A stretch of 64,000 nt of DNA from Anas platyrhynchos (lineage: Eukaryota; Chordata; Aves; Anseriformes; Anatidae), in contig NC_092605.1 in NCBI RefSeq assembly GCF_047663525.1, forward strand, positions 4,774,001 to 4,838,000, given 5' to 3'. Of this stretch, positions 38,998-50,965 are shown in pieces (position 1 is the stretch's first letter; the number at the start of each line of letters is the position of its first letter). The position numbers were made by a program, and so were the translations under genes. Below the pieces are notes generated by a model. It was given only the letters and a program-made list of their open reading frames with translations. It was not told where the DNA came from and did no database searches.

Positions 38998-39086
38998 TCT
39001 GGATCTTTCATAAAATATTTTGGATCTTGATCTTTTGGATATTTTGGATCTGCATCTTTCGTAGAAGATTCTGGATCTTTCAAGAA
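38998..39086. repeat. Degenerate TGGATCTTTC repeat cluster
   Basis: Within about 90 bases the 12-mer CTGGATCTTTCA occurs exactly twice (38999-39010, 39071-39082), with three further partial copies of TTGGATCT between them. On the minus strand this lies in a 98-codon open stretch (38938-39234), where it reads as repeated RSR-IFYER-like units. It is interpreted as a decayed minisatellite, not a protein repeat. Confidence 0.65.
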
Positions 39087-40805
39087 GTGTTTTAGCATTG
39101 CAAAGGACTGAGACAACCACATGCATGTTTTCTAGGAGCAGGAACTTTTTTTTTATTGTTGAGTAATGATTGTGAAAAATGTATGCATTGCCAGCTAACC
39201 AAATGAAACTGAAAATTAGGTGGCTAGATACCAAATGCTAATACTGATATGACATAGGCTTTTCTTTGGTCTAGAGAAAGACAAGTAAGAGTATCTCAGG
39301 AGGAAGAGATGGCTTGTCCCATGACATCTTCCCCTTCCAACTCTCAGCCATACTTGTCATTGATGTAAAGTGTGACTGAGGTCTGGCTGCAGTTTGGAAA
39401 GACAGTCATCGGAATTAGAAACGTAGCACCTTTTCTCTAGCCAAATTTGTTTGTCAAGAGGTCAACAGTCGCCCACGTGGCAGTAGTTTCATTCTTTTCA
39501 ATACAACACAGATCCCCTAGTTACTGTAGTAATGCACATGAAAATTAGGCAAACCAGTATTTACAAGACTTAAGTTTTATGTGTTTTGCAAGTACCAAAA
39601 TGCAGGTGCAAGAATTTGCTTGTAAAAATTATACTTATGCAGGGGGAAAAAAAGCCAGCTTTTTAACAAACTCCCATCATTACATCTGTGTGTCTACTTC
39701 CTACTTGATAGCAGTAGACAAAAAAAAACACCCATTGACTTCAATTTTGCAGTGTCACAATTCTGTGTCCTCTGCAGTTGTATGTTATTTACCAAAATAT
39801 TACTGTTGCATAGTGTGTAACATGTATTAGGCTTCCCATTAATGTATAACATTGTATCTGGCATGCTGTGCCTTGAATCCTTCTATCAATTCACCTGTGT
39901 AATTGACCAGGGTCTCATGGGTATAGATAATGCATTTCAGAGAATTTGAACTCCTGCAAGCTGGACAGTAAGATAGTTCTGGCCAATTTAATTATGCAAA
40001 TGGAAATTCGGTTTCTCAGGAATATATTATCAGCATTACTTCAAAGACTTGCATAGAATTCTCTCCTATCATCTTTTTATTGGTTCTTTTTCTTTGTTGA
40101 ACAAGAGAAAATGAAATATTACAATACATTGAGAAAAATTGGTGAGAAAATAAATGAGCTAGATACATTTTCAAATGCCTCCTGTTCCAGTTAGAGGCTG
40201 GTAAGCCAGGAGTAAGGAGATAGCAATTTTGCTCTGTCTTTTTTTCCTGTTGTGCACATATGCTTTTATGGAAAAATTCTTTGGAATATAAATGGAAACA
40301 GCATTACAGGTATTTTAAATCTCATCACAAATTTAATAGAATGCTGAGGCTGCAGCATTTTAGTATGTATAAAAAAACTTTTTAGAAGGAAATTTTCTCA
40401 AAAAATCTTTTGTTTTGCAGAAGTTATTCCTTACAATTTTAAAAGATTCAATGTTAAGCTACAAGGGTAACAAAGCTAAATATTTCATGTCCTTCAAAAA
40501 CTAGCATTCTGAAATTAGCTTAGGAATTGAATAATAGCTGGCATTTTGCACTATGCGGAAACTTCAAAGTTCTATCCTAATGCATATAAAGTTCTAAAAA
40601 TATGAAATTAGACTTTCCACATTAAGTATAATTAAGAACTTCAGCACACTGGTGCAGCATCACTAACAGAATGAAATTAAATACATTGGGATATTTAGAC
40701 ATTTTTTTTTTAATTTATTTTAACATTTTGGTGAACTATTCTTCTCTTTCCCTATTTTTTTCAAGCTTTTGGTCTTTTCTTAGATTTACTAGGAGGAGAC
40801 CTGAG

Positions 40806-41075
40806 AGAATCATAGAAAACCCTGAGCTGTAAGGAACCTGTGAGGATCATCGAGTCCAACTCCTGACTCCATACAAGGCAAACTAAGAGTTAAACCATGT
40901 ACCTAAAAGATTCTTGTCTGAACACTTTCTGAGCATTGACAGGATTGGGGCCATATGACAACTTTCTGAGTGAGCCTGTTTCAGGGAAGAACTTTTTCCT
41001 AATATCCAATCTGAACTTCCCCTGAGAGCAGCACCCAAATGTCACAAGAGTGCCTGCTTGTCATGTTGGGGCTGA
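40806..41075 (-). mobile_element. CR1 LINE 3' fragment, antisense orientation
   Basis: On the plus strand the segment starts GAATCATAGAAAACCCTGAG and runs through GGATCATCGAGTCCAACTCC, an ACCATGTACCT-AAAGATTCTTGTCTGAAC region, a GAGCCTGTTTCAGGGAAGAA block and a TTTTTCCTAATATCCAATCT block. This is the complement of the 3' third-kilobase of avian CR1. About 270 bp can be followed; similarity becomes unsure past the AACTTCCCCTGAGAGCAG block. It is 5'-truncated and diverged, without coding capacity. Its orientation is opposite to the CR1 copy at 36111-36330, and the terminal motifs differ, so the two belong to different CR1 subfamilies. Confidence 0.95.
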
Positions 41076-41955
41076 AGAAACTTCTCTACCTACTCTCTCT
41101 GCGTTAGTGCAAGACAGAGGCAGTCACTTGCATAAACTTCACAAAGTAGACTTATTTCTGGGACTTTTTTTATTTTATTTTTATTTTTTTTAAGGCTGTA
41201 TTTAATTAGTGCATGATTTCTTTTTGAAAGTGAATTCTTTTAAGTCATTTCTAATCACTCATGGAAGCAGGCATATTTATCACTTCAGGTCTTGTTCTCA
41301 AGGAGTGATGGTAACCATAATTATAAGTGCAGGTCAGAGCTTATAACATATCCCAATAGCTTTGAGTGCTATAAAGTCATAAAATACCTTCACATTTCCA
41401 TTTTTATAGTACGAGAAAATCTTTCTACAATGTAAGATGACTTGTAGGCAATCAACCTGTTTCATGATCAGTCAAGAAGTGGACTTCTAAAAGTCTTTAA
41501 AGGGCAGGACCACAATGTTAACTCAGGGCAAAAAAAAAAAAAAAAAAGAAAAGTTTTTTGCTGTCATAAACTCAAATGAAATTGTTCTGCCATTGAGACA
41601 GAGTTGACTGAGGCTCACCACCCTCTTGTGTGCTGCTTTGCACTGGTCAATCATTAACAGTAAGATTCATTTCCCCTAATTTTAATGATGTAAAAATAAA
41701 TTATCTTAAATAATTGCTAAAGGTACCTCTTTAGTAGAGAAGGAAGTAATTCATACATCCATAGTGTGAATTGTGTCACCTAGTAAAACACCTATGTTCA
41801 TGCTCTCTGTAATTCCAGTGAGAAACTAGATGAATAATGTGGATTAGGATGCTCTAGTTAGGTGAAGGAAATTGTTCTTAAATGACTAGATCTCTGTGTT
41901 TTGCACAGAGACTATGGATAAGCTACTAAAGATTGTTATCATGTTATCTCTCTAG
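41076..41955. other. Intron-like non-coding DNA
   Basis: Non-coding, with T/A-rich tracts at 41165-41193 and an 18-A run at 41530-41547. It ends with the pyrimidine-rich TTATCTCTCTAG that would serve as acceptor for the candidate exon at 41956. Confidence 0.5.
41530..41547. repeat. Poly-A run (A18)
   Basis: Eighteen A residues followed by GAAAAG. Simple homopolymer. Confidence 0.9.
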
Positions 41956-42030
41956 AACAACCGTTCTCAGCATCTTGGTGTATTGGCATTTTACTGTGGC
42001 TTAGAACCAGGAGAAATGAAGAAATACGAA
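41956..42030 (+). CDS. Candidate 75-bp internal exon (unidentified gene)
   Basis: The segment is preceded by TTATCTCTCTAG and followed by GTAAGGCT at 42031. Length is exactly 25 codons. In phase 0 it reads through without a stop, beginning NNRSQHLGVLAFYCGL and ending GEMKKYE. It joins in phase with the 32463-32508 candidate upstream and the 45250-45307 candidate downstream. Caution: a second frame (two carried bases at the start) is also open over its whole length. An internal TTCTCAG at 41970 could be an alternative acceptor that keeps the frame. I recognise no family. Confidence 0.35.
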
Positions 42031-43239
42031 GTAAGGCTCTGGCAGTAGTTGCTTAAAAAGAAAGAAAGAAAAAGTGAGTGATAAGTCATTTAATACATTA
42101 TTTGCATAAAGATTAATATGTGTTCCTTAAATTGACTTGTTAAATCCTTACTGATTTTATAGATGTAGCTCAAATACTTATAGAACCAATCACTTGCTTA
42201 GCCAAGAGATCTACTTGGACTATTTCTGTAACCTGACAATCAAGTCTGTTTTGTCCACATGACAGGCATCTTTCCAGTTATTTTTTATTACTAATAATTT
42301 CACAATTTCAGACCATGAGGCTAGTGACTAAGCTATTGGCTTCTCAGTTCTGTTTTCTTTACTGCCACTGATTGCCTCTTTAATCTTGCATTCCTTTGTC
42401 TCTGTTTTCTATAGATCATGAGACTTTTCAGCACAATGCATCATCTGGAGTACTAAGGTACTCATTGGCTTTTAATCAATCATCCCATTTTTATTTATTA
42501 GTCCATTTTCCGTTGACACTATATAACATAAGGCCTTCCCCAATGAGCTGGTAATGAAACCAGTAGGAGCTGTGGATAATCAGTCCTTGTTTGAGAGGTA
42601 GTCACTGTCTCAAAGAATTGTGCTAAGAAAGTAATTATAGCCCAAACTGTGAAACTCTCAAAGGCTTTTATGAACATCCTACTTTACATGCACATTTCAA
42701 TTTACAAGGTTCATTTGAATCAGTGGCTAAAAGGAATAATGCATAATATGGGTGACAGATACCCAATACTTCAGATTTACACATTCAGTTGATTCCTTAA
42801 TGTCACTATTCAGTGACACCATCCATTTCTTCATTGTCTAGTTCATCGGTATAGTATTTTTGATTGAAAGACGGTTTGACACTCCTGCTTTTCCCCTGTG
42901 TGGGATTCTTTTACTATCTCATACTCCTGTTTTAATTTTGCACCAAGAATCTGTGCAAACCTGGGGAAGAAATCACAAAACTTAGTCTTCATAAATGCAT
43001 GACTGCAAAGTGTTTTTAATGTTTAAGATCAAGTAACTGGTGACAAAAGCTTGCTAGTAGTCTGCTCTTTAACATTAACACAACCTTTGTGATACAAATG
43101 TATAGGAAAAAAAATACTCTGTATTGTCTGGCAACTAAACATTTTAAGCCACTGTTTTGCTGTCTGTATGCCACAGAAACAATGTTAAAATGAGATTTAG
43201 AAGCCAAAAATCTGCATACCATTTAAAGTAAAATACATG
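42031..43239. other. Intron-like non-coding DNA
   Basis: AT-rich, no repeats of note beyond short GAAA tracts at 42057-42073 and no coding segment supported. Confidence 0.5.
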
Positions 43240-43821
43240 TTAAATAACATTTCTGCCAGCTTTTAAATTGGCAAACATACCCATCCAGTTCTTGTTAAAT
43301 ATCATTAAAAAATTATGTTCACTGAGAAATATGCACGTTAATTCTTTATGATAGTAGCTAGACAGGCCAGTCTTCAGATTGAAAGTAATTTGCCAAGACT
43401 GAACACAAACCACTGAGAATACCTCCCCCAAAAGGCCTACAGGATACAGGGAGGGCAAAAACCAGACAGACACAGAGACAGGGAGCAGAGGGAGATTAAG
43501 AAAACAGTATTGGCCAGAATTAAGTAATGATCCTAGCACAGTAATTGTCTGATGTCTGATTTTGATAAGCAGGACCGTCAAGTTATTTTTACAGCATTTG
43601 CTGCTAATCTGCACAAATTTTGGAGGTGGGACTGTTACAGTATGAGCAGGTCCCAGCTCCTCAGGGCCTGCAGGCCCACTCCAGGCCCAGCCCGGGGCCC
43701 TGCCTGTCATTGCCTCTGTCCAGGCCTGGGTCACCCTGCGGGCACAGTCCCCTAGGGCTGGCTGTGCCCCTTTGGGCATGGAGTGGTGTCCCTGCACCCC
43801 TGAGCATCTGCAGCCCCACAC
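43240..43821 (-). other. Longest open frame in the window; coding status doubtful
   Basis: This is a 193-codon uninterrupted minus-strand frame. It opens with GTG at 43821; the first ATG is at 43779, leaving 179 codons. The first third is translated from a G+C-rich patch (about 43640-43835) and is rich in Gly, Ala, Pro and Trp. The remainder is translated from ordinary AT-rich DNA and is rich in Leu, Val and Ser. No domain, signal peptide or family resemblance is evident. The abrupt compositional change suggests a chance ORF across two kinds of non-coding DNA. Confidence 0.12.
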
Positions 43822-43934
43822 AGCCCCAAGGCTGCCAAGTTTTTTGTTTGTTTGGGATTTTATTTTATTATTATTTGTTGTTGGTTTTGTTTTAACACAC
43901 TTTCACACATAGACGATTCTTTTGTGTGACTGAC

Positions 43935-44318
43935 TGGAACTACGGAGCCCGGGTGTTTCTGCAGGGCTGCCGTGGGGCTGATAGGCGGTGGCGGTGACTG
44001 CCACTTGTCCCGGCCCTGTCAGCCGGCGCTGCCCGCGCCCTCCCAGCGCGCCCCGCAGCCACCGCGGGGGGGAGCACGGGGAAAGGCGGCGGCGAGGTGG
44101 AGCCTCGGGCCTCTGCAAAGGTACTGGGCATCACGAAGTAAATTTTGGACTATTTAAGGTTTGCTCTTTCTCTTCGTACTTTAAGCAGAAATGCTCCCTT
44201 ACGTAGTATTTTCCTAGGTTTTCAATGTCTAATTTAAAACATCTGAAAGACACGAACACGCTGTGGCAGTGAGCGGTTAGTACAGGCCCTGCCCTCCTGA
44301 CACAGCGCTGTGGCTCAG
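43935..44318 (+). promoter_or_regulatory. Small CpG island; possible promoter and first exon
   Basis: Bases 43943-44107 contain about 20 CpG dinucleotides in 165 bp, at high G+C, in a window where CpG is otherwise scarce. The island lies next to another G+C-rich but CpG-poorer stretch (43640-43835). On the plus strand two donor-like sites follow: GCAAAG-GTACTG (GT at 44121) and GGCTCAG-GTAAGG (GT at 44319, near consensus). No ATG occurs on the plus strand between 43935 and 44120, so an exon ending there would be untranslated leader. It may be a promoter of a non-coding RNA or an alternative promoter upstream of the candidate exon at 45250. Direction of transcription is inferred only from the donors. 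Confidence 0.4.
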
Positions 44319-45249
44319 GTAAGGCACAGGCTGCCATGATGGTGGCAGGCTGCGTACATGATAAAATAATCCATTTTCTGACAATTACCGCTTGTAAAAG
44401 AATCATACAACATTAGGGAGAAAATAATCCATAATTCAGTAGTAATTATTACTAAGATCTTAATACTTGAGCTCAGGCCTTGCAGGGGCAGAGAGAGATT
44501 TTCAAGAATTCTTTTTTTCCATCCTCACTGCAGCACCAGATGAATACTGATATTTTTTCTGTTAGTAGTCATTTCAGTCACTCAATACTAGTAGCACTTG
44601 AAGTAAATACCAAAATAATGCCTCTTTAAAAGGCATATTTTGCAGAGTATGTTAAGTGACCATAGTCAGTTGTAAACTAAAGAAAGCGTGGTGGAAAGAA
44701 TGGAAATGGTGAGAAGGAAAATGGCACTAAAGGATTAGTTAATTTTTATTTTATTTTTTTTCCTTGCTGTGGTAGTGCCTGGGGCTGGCTCAGAGACTGG
44801 TGTTTTCTTGTGAAAGGTATTGATACAGTCACAGGTTAAAAGATTGGCCCTACCCTGCCAAACTTATGGATTCAAGTAACAAAGCTGGCAAAGAGTCAGG
44901 GACAGTAAATTGTACAGGTGACCAACTGCAGTGCAGAGATACTAAATTACGTGCCCTTTACTGTCTGGGCAGCAATGGAGTATTTCCACCGCAAATTGCA
45001 GTATGGTGCTGGGGTACTTGGGCTTTCATGACCTGCGCATATAGCATCAGAAGCAGCTTACATTTGCATATGTTTCTTAGATAAAAATGAAAGCCCATCA
45101 CTGGTGTTACGATTCAGAATTTATTTTAAGAGAAATTATAAAAGATATTTTAATTATACTGTTGTAGATTAAGTCAACCAGTGAACTATAAGACAATTAC
45201 TTTTTATGGTTTTATCAATTTATCATAATTTTTATTTTTATTTCATCAG
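44319..45249. other. Intron-like non-coding DNA
   Basis: Non-coding. A 72-codon plus frame at 44866-45084 is unrecognised. The end is a T-rich tract finishing TTTCATCAG, an acceptor-like site. Confidence 0.5.
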
Positions 45250-45307
45250 CATCCACCATTCCCAAGTGTCATCGGGGCACTGCTCGAGATAGGAGCTGCA
45301 TACAGGA
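45250..45307 (+). CDS. Candidate 58-bp internal exon (unidentified gene)
   Basis: A T-rich tract ending TTTCATCAG (45249) precedes it. The donor is CAGGA followed by GTAAGTAA at 45308, very close to consensus on the intron side. In phase 0 it reads HPPFPSVIGALLEIGAAYR with one base left over, compatible with the phase-0 end of the 41956-42030 candidate. The amphipathic ALLEIGAAYR-like pattern would suit a helical repeat such as a TPR, but that is only a resemblance. A second frame starting after two bases is also open. The next exon would have to begin with two carried bases; none was identified convincingly. Confidence 0.35.
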
Positions 45308-48300
45308 GTAAGTAATAAGTTGGTCCTTACTCTAAATACCATACACAGTAAATAAAGTGTGTTTTCCTCCTCCCTGTGTGGAAGGAGGAAAAGAATTACA
45401 GGTTGGTCAAGTGGTTCCACTGCAGCTGCGCAGCTATTCTAGCTGAAATAGTTACATCTCCTGGTTTGGGTATGTGCACATTCTGCTTTTGTGAATCAAA
45501 GCTCCCTGGTGAGGAAAATAAATTTTCTGCTAATATATTTGTCTCTTACAAGTTTTTGCTAACTAGGTTTCAGCTAAGGAATTGCAGTTGAGCCAGGATT
45601 TATAAATGGTCTTCTTCATGTGGGATAATGTATTAGGCTGTTCGGCAGCACATGATTTTGCTGCGTGTTTAGATGACTTTAAAACTAATAAAAGAGTAAG
45701 TAAAGAGTATATGTGCAATATGTGTCTTCATTCAGGTTTTGAGCTAAATTATGGTGTTTTTTTTTTCAGAATCTATGAAAACTTTTAATTTAAAAATATT
45801 TATGTACATATTCTGGTAGCATTAAGTAATAAAACCAGTGCAGTTCTTGAGATCGTTAAGGTTTTCTGATACTTTATATCACAAGAAAGGAAGAAATTAT
45901 TGAAAGTTTTTCAATGGAAAATGAAAATATATGAAGTAATATATATTAAATATAAAAGACATAAAGTAGAAAATATATAAAAGAATATATGTTGCAGTGT
46001 TTTTCAAGTGTACAGTTTACTAATTTAAGCAACCTGTAAAAGGGAAACTAAGAAAAGTGATATACCAGTCCAAGTAGCAATCGTGTATTTACAACAAATT
46101 GCTCATGTTTGCTTCTGAAAATTCATAACCTGAGGTAGAACTGAAAAATGAAAGAGAAAAACCAAGCATGTAAAATCAATTGATGTGCTGGCTAGCTACC
46201 AGAACATCTTTATTTTCAATAACCATGTTCAACCATGTTCTATATCTATTTATCACTGAACTCATTGGGCAGAACAAAAAAGGTGCTAATGTTAATACCT
46301 CATGAATATGCACAAAAAATGTTCCCTTTTGGTTAAATATCAACATTTATACTAACCTTTTTGTTCTTTTGTGTTTAATAAGAATGAAAGATAGTGGGTG
46401 CTGTGGGCTAAGACTTCATTAACATTGTTCTCTTGGGCATTCTTGACATTTAATTTGAAGACACACGTGAAATGAATGTAGATACTGTATTTAGTATGCA
46501 TATTAAACATCTAAAATAAAAAAAAAAAAGCAAAACTAGTGAATGTACAGAAATTCCATAGACTTTTTGAAAGGCAGATCATAATTTTTAGGGAGAAATA
46601 GTGTCTGATGATCAAAATGATTGCTGGAACAAACATTGCTGGAATTCAGAAGAGAAGATGGAAGTTCCAGATTAGCGTGTTTGCTAAACATGCCATTAAC
46701 ATGAACAGCACATCAACATCAATCAAGCCTGTTTAGCTTACAAACTTTTTTTTTTTTTTTTTGCCACCAACAATAAATTTAGTGTACCACTCTGTTTAGT
46801 GTGAAAAAACTCATGAGCATACGGAGAAGACGAGGATCATCCTTCAGGGTGAAGACATAAGGAGCAGACAGACAATGTCAAATAATTTCACATATTATAA
46901 CAACCCACTCGTAGCAGTTCTGTGTTTGATGAATATTGTTTAAAGCTGTCATCCGATCAGTGCAAGCACGTATGTATGCATGCTCATGTATATGTGTTTT
47001 GTGTAACATAAGGAGCTTTTTATAGTTCTTGTATATGTTGGTCCATTCTAGTGTCCCATCTACAAAGCTTACACCTGCCAAAGCTGGTTACATTAAAGTT
47101 AACCCTTTAAATTCATGCACAGAGACCACTTGTAGAAATACTGGGGGAGCTGAAAAGATGCAGAAGCCTTTCCATCTCCTCAGGAGGAAAGCATCGTGCC
47201 TCAGTACAAAATGCATGTAAACCAGCTACTTGCAAATGATGTAGGTGGTAGAAGAGGGTCCAGAAAGTCTAGTTCTGCTGATGGTAAAATGCAGAAAGCA
47301 ACTCATTCTTACTTGTGTTTGCCTTAGGTACTCAACCTGTTTTCTGCAGGGTTCTCCATTGGTGTTGGTTGGATGTCAAATGTCTATTAATATGCTTTAT
47401 CTCCACATCTTCAGCTTGATTCCAGGAGAGAATGGAGCCGTTCCCTCAGGAACAATGCAGGAGAGTAATCACTTAAAAAAAAGGTTTCTGTGTATCCCAA
47501 AGTCATTAACAATTGTGCTTGGCCCAGGAATTCAAAATTATTTATAGTAACTATGTATTGACTTTATATAACAATTGTGGATTTCAGCCACATTAAAAAA
47601 AAATCCTTTGGGGTAAGTACTGGTTTGCTCTGTGTGTAATGCTGGTTCTCTGGTAAAATTACTCTTACATGTTCTAGATGAGAAGATAACTGACATTAGA
47701 AAGCAGTCCTTGTTACACCAAACTTTGTTTTTATGAGTCCCACATAAATTTAGCAGGTAGCCCTTGTAATGTAGATGGAATACTATTACCTGTAATACCT
47801 TGATCCTGTCCTAGGGAGGAAGATGTATTTTCTCTTCTGAAGTTACCATCATCACAATTATTTTAAGAGAAAAACTCTTGGAATAGCTCACTGTTTTCCT
47901 TGTTAAAATACATGTATAGTTTGAAAAAAATGATCTCTCGCCTATTTTTCAGTCTTAGGTTTGAGGGAAAGAGAAGTTGTGACACTGACACTGTCTTGAT
48001 GTGTGGGCTTGTCTTGGTTGAATCCTCTTGTGTTCTTGCATCTGTTGTACAGTCTGCTAGCTCATATAAAGGATTTTAAAATACAATCACAAATGACATT
48101 TTATGCATTTTTATCTCTTTTGAAGAATTGAAGTTTTGCTTGGCTTATACAGTAGATTTATTTCTGATATCTTGGAGAAAAAATACTTAGAAAACTGTAT
48201 AAATCACTGCTAGGCAAATAAATAAAAATTTCTTTAGGTGACACAATATATCTAATGTCTAATTTCACAGACAGCCATATGTTATGATGTTGGGATATCA

Positions 48301-50889
48301 GCTTTCAGTAATGCTTATATTTTCAAGCTTCTCTGCTTTCTTTCTCTTGCAAAGCGTAGTGCATTCTCTAAAGAAGAATAAACGTTGATAGTCTCATCTG
48401 AAACACGAGAAATTGAGGCATGAGTTGGTGAGTAATAGTCTAGCATCAAACATAGTATCAGAAGAAGAAAAGGAAAAGTAATGAGATGGTAGCCTAAATG
48501 CTTGGGTATTGCCATCTTATTTTGAGGATGATATATGAATAAAAATACTAGCATTAGGTGTTTAAATATTCTTCCTAGAAAATGAAGTGAAATGAGTAAA
48601 TACAGTTGAATAGGGGGGAAGAAGAGTACTTTCTCACAGAGCTCCCTCAGACAGTGTCTGTACGGACCAGCAGACTGCTTATGTAATTTTTAAGAGCTTG
48701 AGGTTCATATGGATATTGTCTGTGTGAACCTGAGGCTGACACAAGCTTGCAAGTTAATGGTGAAGAAGGGATGGGTAGATTATTTTTACAGGGAAGTTCA
48801 AATAGTTTACCTCTGTATTCTCTCTTTATTTCCTGTTCTTCTTTCTTCAACTTGGAGGTGAGAGTGGGTAAACCTAGATTTGTCCTGAGACCCCGAAGGG
48901 AAGGAGCAGTACTGTAACTCCTAAATTTATGGTAGAACTCTATTTAAAAGATGATAAAGTACCAACATAGGGACGGAGGTACCATGACTACTGTGCCCTG
49001 CAATGAAAAACAAGTCTTGCCCTGTCTGTGGTTACAATGCTAAGTGGATTTTCATCTAATGTGCAATCAGAGCGCCCTGTGTGAAAAGAGATGCTTGCTG
49101 ATGATCAGGCATTAGAGAAACAAGAGTGCTTTGCAAGTTTTAAGGGAAATCAGGTGAAATCTTCCTCCAGATGCCGTTGCTTCTTTATATGCTATATTGC
49201 ACTGATAGCATACAGTGATGAATCATCCGTCACGTCGCTGTATGACAGGATACATTTGTGACGAATAATGTCCTAAACACAAATTTCATTGCACCATGGT
49301 AGAATTTATCCATCTTATACTCTCCTTGGCCTGTACTTACGTAAACCCATCAGGCATGATTTTACACAGTGCAGGGGCACAGTATTGTTCCCGTGTTAGG
49401 GTGATTGGTACTCTGTGGCCTCTGAGTTACCTATGCCGTGTTAACGGGATGGAGGCTCAGAGATAGGTTGAATAGTTCATCACAGCCTGAAGATCAAGTT
49501 GTGATGGGGTGGAGAACTTGGCTGAGGGCAAAGATCCTTTATGTGAGAGGTGATTCCAATGACTGCCCTTGCTTACAGAGTATACACACAGAGCACGAGG
49601 CAGGGCAGTTGTGTTCTGCAGTGCAATATGCAGTACGAGCTCTTGGTGTCACTACGTGGGGACATCAGGAAGGGCAAAGAGGATACAGGCAGCACATCAG
49701 GAGGAGGTGAGTGAAACACTTCTGGAAGCTTACCTTTGCAGACAAATTCATTTGCATTTACAGAGGTGCAGTAGGACCATGAGAATTACCTCTGTGTTTG
49801 GAGGTTAGCTGTCTGTAAGCCTTGGTTTCTGTTCATTTCATTAGTGGCTGGATCTCAGCATTGCTAGCTTAACTAAAACTTTTTGTTTGGTTAAATTAAC
49901 GTCGAGAGTGTAGTTTTGGAAAGGAAGGGCTATACCAACCTGTATTTTATGTGAGGGAAATGTTCAGTTGAGTCAGTTGAAAAATAAGTATGTGAACTGC
50001 AGAGTATCCCCCAGGGAAAGTGAGGAGGCATTTTCCAAATCTTCTTACATTTTTCTTAAGTGGCTGCATAGAGTTGCACATAGTTTTGAGCTACCTGTTC
50101 CTGAACAAAACGGATTATGAAGTTCCATGGCCTATTTCTAGCAGACACAGTAGGTTGCTTTCCTGAGTTACTTAGGTATATACTGGGCTGGAATACAAGT
50201 ATCGGAGTAAGGGAGAGCATGTGCTCTTTTCTGGGGGCTAGTGAAGTCTTGTGTAAAGATTTGTGAGAGGAAATAGGGACCATGCTGTCTTCTTTTAACT
50301 TCTTTGTAACTAAGCCACTTGCTAGCGAAGGATTTGGGATTCACAAGGCAGATGCAAATGAATTTCCCCTGGGGAAAGGGAGGTTAAAGGAAAAACTTGA
50401 ACCTGAGAAGGCAGAAGGGGCCTGAATTTCAGGTTGCTCCCTCAACCCCTTTCCCCTGTGCCAGAAGCTGCTCACACACAGTGCATTTTATTTCCCATAG
50501 CTCAAGGCTATGCCAGAAGGCACCTTTTAGTATTACCCATTTATACTAAGGCTACACACCTGAGACTAGCCACAGTATTTGAAAAGATTTCACAGAGTAG
50601 AAACACCCGTCTGCTTGTGGTTGTCTAATAAAAAAAATCCATCTGACTTTGTTTATAAAGGGAATTTGTATTTTAAAAGCAATAGTTTGCTTCCAACCTG
50701 GATTAACAGAAATGTTCAAAAGCATCCTTAAGAACAGCAACATCCTGCCACACCTGACTTCCCCCCACTCTTCAAGAAACAGGTTGTTTCCATATATTTA
50801 AGTTCACTAGACTTCCTGAAACATCGCCTGCTATTTTTTAAAAATTTGGACTATTCAATATGCCTGCTAGTTTAGAGATAGTCAAATAT
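45308..50889. other. Non-coding unique DNA
   Basis: No gene is supported. It contains very AT-rich sequence at 45911-46000, an exact tandem pair of AACCATGTTC near 46222-46241 and a 17-T run at 46746-46762. An acceptor-like CTGTTTTCTGCAG ends at about 47350 with an open frame behind it but no convincing donor. Confidence 0.5.
46746..46762. repeat. Poly-T run (T17)
   Basis: Seventeen T residues. Simple homopolymer. Confidence 0.9.
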
Positions 50890-50965
50890 AAAAAAAAAAA
50901 ACAACAACAAAAAACAACAACAACAACAACAACAAAAAACAAACACAACAACAACAACAAAAAAA
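50890..50965. repeat. (CAA)n microsatellite with poly-A
   Basis: Twelve A residues are followed by CAA trinucleotide repeats, interrupted several times by longer A runs. Confidence 0.9.

Larger units (their letters stand above)
36331..40805. other. Intron-like non-coding DNA
   Basis: No coding exon is supported. It contains the inverted repeat at 36485-36504, T runs near 36670 and 36910, a degenerate repeat at 38998-39086 and a 104-codon unrecognised plus frame at 38605-38919. A segment 38307-38444 is bounded by CCTCAG and GTATGT but has stops in all frames, so it could only be a non-coding exon. A 46-bp pair at 40421-40466 is open but does not fit the phase of its neighbours. Confidence 0.5.

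Noticed and set aside
40421..40466. 46-bp open segment between TTTTGCAG and GTAACA
   Set aside because: Its length and phase would break the joining of the candidate exons on either side, and the donor is poor.
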